Shown here one piece after another: positions 16,678 through 24,869 of a stretch of DNA of 64,000 nt. Within the stretch, counting starts at the first letter, position 1. Each line of letters starts with the position of its first letter. The translations under genes and the position numbers were made by a program. The stretch covers positions 1 through 64,000 of the forward strand of contig CBDUQN010000001.1 in the NCBI GenBank assembly GCA_965369375.1, given 5' to 3'. Source of the stretch: CBDUQN01 sp965369375. Lineage in GTDB: Bacteria; Krumholzibacteriota; Krumholzibacteriia; Krumholzibacteriales; Krumholzibacteriaceae. The notes under the pieces were generated by a model. It was not told the DNA's origin. It did no database searches and saw only the letters and a list, made by a program, of their open reading frames with translations.

Positions 16678-16808
16678 ACGATTGTTCCCGGATTCCGGTG
16701 CCCGCCCGGGACGATTGTTCCCGGATTCCGGTGCCCGCCCGGGACGATTATTTCTGGATTCCGATGCCCGGCCGGGACGATTATTCCTAGAATCCGACAC
16801 CCGCCGGG
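16678..16808. repeat. Tandem 33-base repeat, four copies
   Basis: Units start at 16678, 16711, 16744 and 16777, with lengths of 33, 33, 33 and 32. The first two are near-identical and the others have drifted. The last unit overlaps the final codons and stop of the rhomboid gene (its stop is at 16787-16789), so the array looks like local duplication of that gene's 3' end into the spacer. Units have no spacers between them, so this is not CRISPR. Confidence 0.85.
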
Positions 16809-18388
16809 ATCGTTCTCTGTATGGCGGCCTCGGCGTCGGATATCCTCTCCATCCACTCCGCATCGATCGGAAGGGCGCGGGCATCCTCGAGGATCCTGAG
16901 CGCGTCCGAAACATTGTTGAGGTGCTCGGACATGATCTTTGCGAGCGCCACGGATGCCTTCGCCGTCACCTGTGGAGAGGGATTGATTTTGATCACTTCA
17001 CGGTATACGTCGTGCGATTCTCCGTAGCGGCCCTGGCCCGCCAGCCACTTCGCCACCCTTGTAAGGCACTGCGGATTGGCATCGACCGGCTCGCTCTGAT
17101 TTATGATATCGAGGGCTATAGATGCGGCCTCCTCGTAACGTGATTTGATGAGCAGAGTCTTCAGTGTCTTGCCGGCGATGGTGTTGTAATCGGCATTCAA
17201 TCCCTTCTCCCGGTAGAGGAGAGCGATATCCTGAATCATCTCTAGATCGTGTGGGCGCTCACGAATGAGCTTTGAGAAGATATCCTTCGCCATCTCGATC
17301 CTTCCCTTGTCCATGAACTCGCACGCCCTGTTGAAGCTGGGGTCCTTGAGCACGCCCGCTTCCACCTGCACCTTTTTAACCCGCGGGGAGAGGAATCGCT
17401 TCTCGAAATCCGTCGCACGGAAGACGAGAACGGTTATAAAGCCCATTGCGTATCCTGCGATATGAGCGAGGTACGCGACGTCGGAACCTCCGACGAAGTC
17501 CGACAGATACTTGAGCCCCACCTGCTGGAGGAACCAGAAGGGCAGAAAAACGCAGGCGGGCAGATGGAAGGTTCCCCAGAACGGCCTGAAGAAAAACATG
17601 AAGAAATAGAAGAATCTGATCTTGGACCAGAAGTGCCGGATGGTAAATGCCCCCATGGCGGCGGCGATGGCGCCCGACGCGCCGATGAGAGGCATCGCCG
17701 ATGACGTATCCTGCAGGCAGTGCGCGAGACCGGCGAATGCTCCCCCGATGAGATAGAATATGAGAAACGGTCCCCGGCCCCAACTGTCTTCGAGGAGACA
17801 CCCGACGACCCAGAGAAAGAGCAGGTTGCCGAGGAGATGAAAAATGCCGCCGTGGATGAACTGGTAGGTAAAGAAGGTATGGATCCGGTACATCTTGTCC
17901 GGCACCAGTCCGAGCGCGAAGTTGACATGTCCCCCCATCACCTTGTCTTCTTTGGCCTTGAGCCGCTTGTATTCATTAAAGTTCATCTCCGAGCCGTCGT
18001 ATGAGTCGATGTAGTGAAGCTCGGTTCGCTCATCGAGCACTTTTTCATACTCTTCGAGGTCTTCGAAATCGCCGCCTGCATACATGAGCGCCTCGATGAC
18101 CGCGACCTCGAGATCGATGTAGTCTTCGGACCTTTCGATGTCCCGTACGAGCTCTTCGGTCGAGGGGCCGTAGCGGTAGCCCCCGTCTTCATCACGGGCG
18201 TGCTCATTGAGGTAGAGCCGAACCTCACTGGCGTAGCGATCGCGCTGGACCTTGAAGAGCCCCTTTGCTGCCTGGAATCCGAGCGGGAGGGTGATCAAGG
18301 CAATAACTATATTCACAGCAATGAGCCCGATTGTGACCTTGGGCTTGAGAGCGAGAGATGACTTCGTTCCGATGGGAATGATGAACAT
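16787..18388 (-). CDS. Rhomboid-family intramembrane serine protease with TPR tail
   Basis: This is a 533-residue membrane protein. Rhomboid marks are HGGIFHLLGN (His179, His184, Asn188), the serine motif GASG (Ser238) and the catalytic His309 in AHIAGYAMG. After the first hydrophobic segment (about residues 18-42) comes an unusually long, acidic soluble insert (about 45-165) before the core. After the core come roughly 190 residues of TPR-like helices (about 345-533). The fused TPR domain probably recruits substrates or partners. It cleaves transmembrane segments in the inner membrane; substrates are unknown. Its stop lies inside a tandem 33-base repeat. Confidence 0.88.
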   Translation of the reverse strand: MFIIPIGTKSSLALKPKVTIGLIAVNIVIALITLPLGFQAAKGLFKVQRDRYASEVRLYLNEHARDEDGGYRYGPSTEELVRDIERSEDYIDLEVAVIEALMYAGGDFEDLEEYEKVLDERTELHYIDSYDGSEMNFNEYKRLKAKEDKVMGGHVNFALGLVPDKMYRIHTFFTYQFIHGGIFHLLGNLLFLWVVGCLLEDSWGRGPFLIFYLIGGAFAGLAHCLQDTSSAMPLIGASGAIAAAMGAFTIRHFWSKIRFFYFFMFFFRPFWGTFHLPACVFLPFWFLQQVGLKYLSDFVGGSDVAYLAHIAGYAMGFITVLVFRATDFEKRFLSPRVKKVQVEAGVLKDPSFNRACEFMDKGRIEMAKDIFSKLIRERPHDLEMIQDIALLYREKGLNADYNTIAGKTLKTLLIKSRYEEAASIALDIINQSEPVDANPQCLTRVAKWLAGQGRYGESHDVYREVIKINPSPQVTAKASVALAKIMSEHLNNVSDALRILEDARALPIDAEWMERISDAEAAIQRTIPAGVGF

Positions 18389-18498
18389 CGTTACGGCCCG
18401 CCTTTACCTGCCAGGCGATAGGGAATTGCAATATGAAATGAGAAGCGGATATCTTCCCCTTTGCGCCGCCCGCGGCACTGCTGTAACTACTATAAATA

Positions 18499-18528
18499 GT
18501 ATAAGTTATACCATTTTCAATCTGTCAA
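18499..18528 (-). promoter_or_regulatory. Promoter of the rhomboid gene
   Basis: On the minus strand consensus TTGACA (18528-18523), an 18-base spacer and TTATAC (18504-18499) lie about 110 bases before the start. A TATACT one base farther is an alternative -10. Confidence 0.5.
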
Positions 18529-18550
18529 TGTATACGCTGCAATGAGGTGT

Positions 18551-19237
18551 TCAGCAAGAATGATTCCACCGGCCGCCCGAGGCGAGCCGGTGTGCGGCCC
18601 GGAGCGGCTCTGGGATCCGAAAACGCGTCGTGGAGGAAAGAGCGAAGCGGATGGAGGTTCGCAGGTCTATGAGGTGGCCGACCGAGACATAGAGCGGCTT
18701 TGTATGATCGCGGGTTCTCAGCACAGTGCCGATCGTGTTGCCACGCTTGTCTTTTATCGGCGTTCTCTCGCCTTTACGGGGTCCCGGCATGACGAACTCG
18801 CCGTAGAGTGGTGACTTTGCGCAGCCGATCGTCGGAATGTTCGATACGAGGCCGAAATGGCTCGCGAGTCCAAACCCCCTCGGATGAGCGATTCCCTGGC
18901 CGTCGCAGAGGACGAGATCCGGGCTTTTCCGGATCTTCTTCATGGCGCGAAGCAGCGGCGGTATTTCCCTGAAGGAGAGAAGCCCCGGTATGTACGGAAA
19001 GGTGCAGGGTCCGGTATAGATGCCGGAATCTATTATCTCCAGCTCCGGAAAGGTGAATATGACGATTGCAGCGCGCACGCTGTCACGGGAGGGGAAATGG
19101 ACGTCGGTCCCGGCGACCCGCTTCACGGCGCGACGGTCCCATTTTCTCACGATGAGGGAGGCAAGCTCCTTCTGGAGCCTGATTCCCTCGGCGGGAGTGA
19201 CGTTCCACGGATGCGGCAGTATCCCTTCACGCGTCAA
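18551..19237 (-). CDS. nfi: Endonuclease V
   Basis: This 228-residue DNA repair nuclease nicks near deoxyinosine and other deaminated bases. The metal ligands expected from the T. maritima enzyme are present: Asp45 in AGTDVHF, Glu91 in PGLLSFREIP and Asp112 in LVLCDGQGIAHPR. The wedge-region PYIPG motif is also there. The length is normal. The start overlaps the end of the upstream MBL gene by four bases (19234-19237), so it is translationally coupled to a putative RNA-processing nuclease. Confidence 0.92.
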   Translation of the reverse strand: MTREGILPHPWNVTPAEGIRLQKELASLIVRKWDRRAVKRVAGTDVHFPSRDSVRAAIVIFTFPELEIIDSGIYTGPCTFPYIPGLLSFREIPPLLRAMKKIRKSPDLVLCDGQGIAHPRGFGLASHFGLVSNIPTIGCAKSPLYGEFVMPGPRKGERTPIKDKRGNTIGTVLRTRDHTKPLYVSVGHLIDLRTSIRFALSSTTRFRIPEPLRAAHRLASGGRWNHSC

Positions 19238-20631
19238 TCGAGTGTAACCTCTTCGCCGGGGTTCGGCAGGTGTGCGGAAAAACCTTTTTCTTTCAGAGCG
19301 CCGAGCAGTTTGATCGACTGCTCTTCTTCTCCGTGTACGATAAATATTTTTTTCACTCTTCCTTTGAAAGGCGAAATGTAATCGAGGATCTCGTTACGGT
19401 CGGCGTGGGCGCTGAAAGCGTTCATCACTTCGACCCGCGCCCGCAGCCGGTACTTGTCACCGAAGATCCTCACATGCCTGCGCCGTTCGACGATTCGTCT
19501 TCCGAGGGTGTGCTTCGCCATGAAGCCGATGATGAGCACCGTATTTTTCGGATCGCCGATATTGTTTTTGAGGTGATGCTGTATCCGTCCCCCTTCACAC
19601 ATGCCCGATGCGGAGATGATGATACGGGGCCGGGGGTCGTTATTGAGCGCTTTGGACTCCTGCACATCGGTGATGTACTGGATTTTGTTGCATCCGAGGG
19701 GATCGTCGCCGCTACAGAGCATTTCGTACATCTCTTCATCGAAGCATTCAGGATGTCTCATGAAGATATCGGTTATGTTGACCGCCAGCGGGCTGTCGAC
19801 ACAGATCGGTATATCGGGTATGCGATCCTCGAGGAGCAGCTGATTGAGGTAGTAGACGATTTCCTGTGTTCTCTCGAGTGCAAATGAGGGAATGATTATC
19901 TTGCCGCCGTGCTCGACCGTCGACCGCACGATTTGAGCGAGCCGATCCTTTGTCTGATCTACGGAATCATGCAGCCTTCCGCCGTACGTGCTTTCGAGGA
20001 TGAGGTAATCTATCTCGGGAGGGGTTTCCGGATCTTTCAGTATCGGCAGATTCTTGCGGCCGAGATCGACTGCGTAGGCGATACGAACCGGACGGCCGCC
20101 GCCGGTGAGCTCGAAGAGCGGAATGGAGGAACCGAGCACGTGACCGGCGTCGTAGAAGGTGACTGAACAGCCGTCGGCGATATCGACCGCCTCATGGTAA
20201 GGCGCCCCCGAGAATGATTTGAGCGATTTCTCCGCGTCCTCACGTGTATAGATGGGCTGCCGCGGCGGCAATCCCTTCCTCTTGTGAATCTTGTTCACAT
20301 ACTTCACGTCTTCCTCTTGAATGTGACCGCTGTCGGGCAGCATGGCGCTACAGAGATCGGACGTCGCGTTCGTCGCAATGATTTTGCCTTCGAAGCCCTT
20401 CTTTACGAAATTGGGTATGTTGCCGCTGTGATCGATGTGCGCGTGGGAGAGGACGCCTGCATCGATCCCGGCCGGATCGAAGGGGAAGTTGCCGTTTCTC
20501 TCGTAGAACTCTTTCCTGCGGCCCTGGAAGAGCCCGCAGTCGATCAAGACGCGGGAACCGTTGTTCGAGATCACATGCATGGAACCGGTAACCGTTCTTA
20601 CCGCACCGTGGAATTTCAGCTTGATGCTCAA
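19234..20631 (-). CDS. MBL-fold/beta-CASP RNase-like protein
   Basis: This 465-residue cytoplasmic protein has a metallo-beta-lactamase core with HAHIDHSG (His63, His65, Asp67, His68), followed by a beta-CASP insertion (DSPLAVNITDIF) and the closing motifs SASGMCEGGRIQHHL and AFSAHADR. The order matches CPSF73/YSH1-like archaeal-bacterial metallo-hydrolases, which cut or degrade RNA with two zinc ions. No KH domains are present. It starts at TTG with AAGGAG six bases upstream. Endonuclease V follows with a four-base overlap. RNA substrate specificity is unknown. Confidence 0.9.
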   Translation of the reverse strand: MSIKLKFHGAVRTVTGSMHVISNNGSRVLIDCGLFQGRRKEFYERNGNFPFDPAGIDAGVLSHAHIDHSGNIPNFVKKGFEGKIIATNATSDLCSAMLPDSGHIQEEDVKYVNKIHKRKGLPPRQPIYTREDAEKSLKSFSGAPYHEAVDIADGCSVTFYDAGHVLGSSIPLFELTGGGRPVRIAYAVDLGRKNLPILKDPETPPEIDYLILESTYGGRLHDSVDQTKDRLAQIVRSTVEHGGKIIIPSFALERTQEIVYYLNQLLLEDRIPDIPICVDSPLAVNITDIFMRHPECFDEEMYEMLCSGDDPLGCNKIQYITDVQESKALNNDPRPRIIISASGMCEGGRIQHHLKNNIGDPKNTVLIIGFMAKHTLGRRIVERRRHVRIFGDKYRLRARVEVMNAFSAHADRNEILDYISPFKGRVKKIFIVHGEEEQSIKLLGALKEKGFSAHLPNPGEEVTLD

Positions 20632-20652
20632 CGCAAACTCCTTTCTCGAATG

Positions 20653-22515
20653 CTAGATGTATGATCTCAATACTATTGAAAACCGTTTCGCGATCCCGCC
20701 GCGGGTTATCACGATCTCTCGAACCGTCCCTTCGGGCGCCTGGAACAGATTCCGAATATCCTCGAGGTCCCCGAGGTCGGACACCGCCGCGCCGTCAACG
20801 GAAACGATTTCGTCATCGGCCATGATCCCCGAATCGTCGGCCGGTGAACCGGGTATGACGACTGCGATGAAAACGCCGCCCTCGCGTCCCCTGCGGAGCA
20901 AGAGCCCGCTTCTGTCCTTGAAGAACGATCCCTCGAACGAGCTGTTCCTCTCGAAAAGCACCCTCTGATTTTTATAATCGAGGGTGACGGTGAATCGTTC
21001 CAGTATGTCATTGCCGATAACACCGTCTATCCCTTCGAATGTTTCCATTCCTCCTTCTCCGACCGGCACGACGAACACGGGCTCGGGTATCGTCATGCCG
21101 CCGAAATAGAGCGAGGTGAATCTGCAGAGAACGACGTCCTCGGAGCCTCCCGCTCCCCGGATCGAGAGATTCATGAAGCAGGTGTCGGGCTCGGGCGAAT
21201 CTCCTCCGGAGAAGGTTTTCTGCAGGAGTGAGTTGTTGGCGCCGGTATCGAGAACGAACGTACCATTGTGTTTCCCGTCTATCGTTCCCTCGAACGAGAA
21301 GATGCTGTGCACGAGGGGCGCATCGATCGCGGTTTCGGCCTCTTTCGCCATGAAAGAATCGGGCTCGAAGAACGAGATGCGCCGGTTTTCGTAGTCGATT
21401 CGCGTAATGAAGCGGCTCAGGAAATCGTATCCGAGCACGCCGCCCACCGTGACATCCGAAAATCCTCTGAGCAATTCGAAGAGGGGAAAGACGAGGACGG
21501 TCTGCTCGGTAAACTCTATGCCTTCGATTGCGAAGCCCGGGAAACGCGTCAGATGAAAGGAGGTCATTCCGCCGGCGCCCGCTCCGGGGACCTCACCGCC
21601 CAGCGGCAGCCCCATCCCGGCCACCACGCCGGAATCGATGACCGTCATGCCCGCTCCCGAATCGAGAAGGAACATCATTTCCGAATCGTCTTCACCGATA
21701 CGCACGGGGAGATAGATGTGTCCGTTCCTGAACGTGAACGGAATCTCTTCCGCCGAGCAGCCGGTTGTGAAACGGTAATCATCGACCGATTCGGCGGGCG
21801 GGAGAAAGACGACGGGGTCGATCGGCGCATTTATCTCAATCGATTGCAGGCGGGTGATGATGCTCGCATCCCTCGCGAGATGACGGGTGAGCATCTCGAA
21901 AGGAATCATCAACCCATCCACCGGCCGGTAGTCGTCGTAATACTGCACGATTTTTCCGGCTCGCGTGTCCAATGCGACGCTCTTCATGAGATAAGTCGCA
22001 GCATCGAAGTATACGGTGCAACGGACACCCCCTTCTGGAATGAACTCGAGCACCTCGCAGTACGTTCCCTGAACACTGTCGGGATCGAGTACGGTCACGG
22101 CAACATCGTCTCCCGGAGAGAGGTACTCGAAACTCGTCAGCAGGCACTTCGTAATCCGCTCCTCGATCGAGCCCGGATCTTTCTGAAACTGAAGCTTTCC
22201 GTTTGCATCGATCATCCACATTCTCTCACCGTCATACCCCTGTTTCATCGTGAGAAATCCCATGGTGATCTCGGCGTACGTGAGACACGGCAGGAGCAGA
22301 TAGTCCTTCACCGTGCCCTTCATGCCGAGTTCGACCATTTCCATCTCGTACGAGCTGGTCACCGTCCGCACCGTACGGATCGCTTCCTCACCGCCGATCG
22401 CGTCCCTGTGTCCGGCAAGGATTTCCCGGGCGCGGTCCGTTGTCGTCCCGGCCGCGGGGAGCGTGACGGTGATCACTATCGCCGCAAGCAGGATTCTGAT
22501 CACATTTCTCTTCAT
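20653..22515 (-). CDS. Secreted protein with two retropepsin-like domains and a PDZ domain
   Basis: This is about 620 residues from ATG 22515, chosen because GGAGG lies six bases upstream and a signal peptide begins there (MKRNVIRILLAAIVITVT). An N-terminal lipocalin-like/outer-membrane-carrier-like region (about 25-240) precedes two aspartyl-protease-like units with the motifs DSGAGMTVIDS and LDTGANNSLL. A PDZ domain closes the C-terminus (about 530-620). The paired DSG/DTG motifs suggest that the two units form one pseudo-dimeric retropepsin-like active site. It may be a periplasmic protease acting on unfolded proteins, inferred from the PDZ domain. Confidence 0.8.
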   Translation of the reverse strand: MKRNVIRILLAAIVITVTLPAAGTTTDRAREILAGHRDAIGGEEAIRTVRTVTSSYEMEMVELGMKGTVKDYLLLPCLTYAEITMGFLTMKQGYDGERMWMIDANGKLQFQKDPGSIEERITKCLLTSFEYLSPGDDVAVTVLDPDSVQGTYCEVLEFIPEGGVRCTVYFDAATYLMKSVALDTRAGKIVQYYDDYRPVDGLMIPFEMLTRHLARDASIITRLQSIEINAPIDPVVFLPPAESVDDYRFTTGCSAEEIPFTFRNGHIYLPVRIGEDDSEMMFLLDSGAGMTVIDSGVVAGMGLPLGGEVPGAGAGGMTSFHLTRFPGFAIEGIEFTEQTVLVFPLFELLRGFSDVTVGGVLGYDFLSRFITRIDYENRRISFFEPDSFMAKEAETAIDAPLVHSIFSFEGTIDGKHNGTFVLDTGANNSLLQKTFSGGDSPEPDTCFMNLSIRGAGGSEDVVLCRFTSLYFGGMTIPEPVFVVPVGEGGMETFEGIDGVIGNDILERFTVTLDYKNQRVLFERNSSFEGSFFKDRSGLLLRRGREGGVFIAVVIPGSPADDSGIMADDEIVSVDGAAVSDLGDLEDIRNLFQAPEGTVREIVITRGGIAKRFSIVLRSYI

Positions 22516-22596
22516 ATCGGCCTCCACCATCACCGCCGTGTTACTCGATACGTCCGTCAGAAATCGATGGTACCACATAACATGTAACCGTAAAAG

Positions 22597-22650
22597 GGAT
22601 ATAAGGATAACAATAAGGATAATAATATAACAATAAGGGATAACAATAAG
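22597..22650. repeat. Low-complexity GGATAACAATAA repeats
   Basis: About four imperfect copies of GGATAACAATAA lie in the divergent spacer between the retropepsin-PDZ gene and the gene at 22813. The array is A+T-rich against a G+C-rich background and may affect promoter strength by copy-number slippage. No ORF crosses it. Confidence 0.7.
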
Positions 22651-22653
22651 TTG

Positions 22654-22682
22654 TTGAAATTGCTGCAATTTTATGGTACAGT
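22654..22682 (+). promoter_or_regulatory. Promoter of the secreted protein at 22813
   Basis: TTGAAA (22654-22659), a 17-base spacer and TACAGT (22677-22682). An alternative -10 (TATGCT) lies six bases on. Confidence 0.4.
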
Positions 22683-22812
22683 ATGCTCAAGTTGAAGGGG
22701 CGTTCATCTCAGCAAGAGTGCGTATCAGATATATTACAACTGCAAGTGGTGGGGGGATGCCGCTTCTATGATCGAAACGGCGGGCTTTTTGTTAGGAAAG
22801 AAGGGAGGACTT

Positions 22813-23484
22813 ATGTTGAGAAGGATATTGCTTCTTAGTTCCATTGCGCTTTTATTCGCCGGCGCGCTTCATGCGGATCCGTGTCTTGTCGTCTATCCCG
22901 ATGTGGCATGTGTCTACCGTTATGATCCGAGCGAGTACTATACCGTCGGTCCCGGTCATCCTCTGTACGATCCTTTGTACGATCGCGGCGGAGAGGTGCT
23001 GCTCGAAACAGGCACAAACGAGGTGGATTTGAGCATCTATCAGGCTCCGGGTCTTACCGGTTTCGAAGTCTCCTACGACGGCAACGATGGATACCATTTC
23101 GCCGGCACCGAATTTACGCTCATCATCGACGGCTTCTCAAACAACCCGACTGTTTTTGTTAACATACTCGTTGTCTTCGACAGGGTGGATCCTCCAAGCT
23201 GCCCCCCGGAGATCTACATCGACGACGAGTTGCTGAGTGGAATGATCTATGAGGCCGGCGATCTCGTAGTCTCGACGCCGACACCGGACGGGAACAACTA
23301 TTCGGATGTCATGATGCTCGATGTGAGATGGCGCGGGTGTTACGGCGTTCATATCTGGGTCTTCTCCGATGAGAATTACAACGGCGTGAAAGACGGCGGG
23401 GAGTGCTTCACGGCATTCTCGCACGATATCACGATCCCCGTCGAAAGCGCATCATGGGGAGCGATAAAATCGACCTTTGAGTAA
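22813..23484 (+). CDS. Secreted protein of unknown function with conserved-looking C-terminal tail
   Basis: This is 223 residues from ATG 22813, which has GGGAGG five bases upstream and opens a clean signal peptide (MLRRILLLSSIALLFAGALHA). The mature part is acidic, rich in beta-strand patterns and contains several Cys residues; two Ig-like beta-sandwich units are plausible. Near the end, DENYNGVKDGGECF resembles a calcium-binding DxNxNGxxD loop. The last residues PVESASWGAIKSTFE closely resemble the end of the unrelated secreted protein at 61908. I do not recognise the family. Confidence 0.75.
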   Translation: MLRRILLLSSIALLFAGALHADPCLVVYPDVACVYRYDPSEYYTVGPGHPLYDPLYDRGGEVLLETGTNEVDLSIYQAPGLTGFEVSYDGNDGYHFAGTEFTLIIDGFSNNPTVFVNILVVFDRVDPPSCPPEIYIDDELLSGMIYEAGDLVVSTPTPDGNNYSDVMMLDVRWRGCYGVHIWVFSDENYNGVKDGGECFTAFSHDITIPVESASWGAIKSTFE

Positions 23485-23506
23485 GAGAAGAGTGAGGATT
23501 CGGAAC

Positions 23507-24850
23507 CTACGTTCCGCTGATCGTCATCCTGTCGATCATGAACGTCGGCGCCGCAATGGATCTTCTCCAGTCGAGATCATCGGCGGCCATTACGATTCCA
23601 GCGAGCATCCGCTGAAACGAGCTCGCTATAGTGAATTCATCCACCGGGTGTGAGAGTTCGCCATTTTCTATCCACAGCCCTTGCGCCCCCTGGGAGAAGT
23701 CTCCCGTCGTCCAGTTAGCGCCCGGGCCGAAGAGGGCCGTCAGATAGAGTCCCTCGTCGATGCCTGCGATGATATCTTCCGGTTTCATTTTTCCTGCAAC
23801 CATGTAGAAGTTCGAAACGCCGCCGGCGTTGCCGGTCGTTCCGGCGCCTAGCTTTCTCGCCTGATAGCTGTCCATCAGGTAGCTCTCGAGGATCCCCTTG
23901 TCGATAACGATTGTCTTGCGCGATCTCACTCCTTCGGCGTCGAAGGGACGGCTTCCCAGTTTTCCTTCGAGGAGGGGATCGTCGATTATGGAGACGTGGG
24001 CCGATCCCACTTCTGTGCCGATGCAATCGACGAGAAATGACGTTTTCTTGTAGATGCTCCCGCCGCGCACGGCGGACGCGATTGCATGCGCGAACTCGCG
24101 GGCCGTTTCCGTATCGAATACGACAGGCACCTCACACGTACGCGGCTTCCTGGCGCCGAGCTTTCTGATCGTCCGGGTCACCGCCTTCGAGGCTATCTCC
24201 TCGATCTCATCGAGTCCCGAGACGGCAGCTGCGATGGAATACCAGTACGATGATTGCTTCTTTCCCGTGTTTCCTCCTCTCGAGGCAGTTTCCTCGGCCG
24301 CGCAGGAGATGTCCATCGAGGCGTACGTTTTGCTGTAGCCGTCGCAGAATCCGAGCGAGTTTGCAATCACGACCGTGTTCTCTCCATCTGAGAACGATGC
24401 GCCGTCCGAGATAATCCTTCCGTCGAGCGAAAGAGCTGTTTTTTCGAGCGCTCGCGCCATCTCGATCTTCTCTTCGGTTGAGATCGGCTTTTCCGTTTCT
24501 GCTGCTCTCTGCCGTGCATCCACCGCACTGCCGAACTCCTCGGGATCGGGCAGGGAAAAGTACCAATCACGGTCCATGACGCCCGCGAGCTCGATCGCCT
24601 CGCCGACGAGCTGCGAAACGCTCTCTGCAGAGAGATCACTCGATGTGGCTGACGATTTGCGTTTGTCGACCGACACGGTGATCGTGATCCGGTTCGAGAC
24701 CGATTCGGTCAATTTCTCCGTTTGATCTTTTCGCACCGTAGCCTCGAAGGCGCACGTTTCCTTCACGGTAACTTCCGCCGTTTCCGCTCCCTTCGAGGCC
24801 GCCGTGCCGACGGCGCTCTCGGCCAGACGTTTCATCTCATCTATCGTCAT
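23507..24850 (-). CDS. pmbA: TldE/PmbA-family protein
   Basis: This 447-residue protein is the TldE-like partner of a TldD/TldE metalloprotease, which in E. coli matures microcin B17 and degrades CcdA. The protein has the family N-terminal domain (ATVRKDQTEKLTESVSNRITI) and C-terminal beta-barrel domain with VVFDTETAREFAHAI and TGNAGGVSNFY motifs. It has no HExxxH motif, as expected for TldE. It lies 19 bases downstream of the TldD gene on the same strand and starts at ATG 24850 with GAGG upstream. It is cytoplasmic. Confidence 0.92.
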   Translation of the reverse strand: MTIDEMKRLAESAVGTAASKGAETAEVTVKETCAFEATVRKDQTEKLTESVSNRITITVSVDKRKSSATSSDLSAESVSQLVGEAIELAGVMDRDWYFSLPDPEEFGSAVDARQRAAETEKPISTEEKIEMARALEKTALSLDGRIISDGASFSDGENTVVIANSLGFCDGYSKTYASMDISCAAEETASRGGNTGKKQSSYWYSIAAAVSGLDEIEEIASKAVTRTIRKLGARKPRTCEVPVVFDTETAREFAHAIASAVRGGSIYKKTSFLVDCIGTEVGSAHVSIIDDPLLEGKLGSRPFDAEGVRSRKTIVIDKGILESYLMDSYQARKLGAGTTGNAGGVSNFYMVAGKMKPEDIIAGIDEGLYLTALFGPGANWTTGDFSQGAQGLWIENGELSHPVDEFTIASSFQRMLAGIVMAADDLDWRRSIAAPTFMIDRMTISGT

Positions 24851-24869
24851 AGTGATCCTCTTGTCTCAC

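Noticed and set aside
16678..16808. CRISPR array at the 33-base repeats
   Set aside because: The units are contiguous without spacers and drift with distance; no cas genes are near. The same holds for 47478-47605 and 61009-61107.
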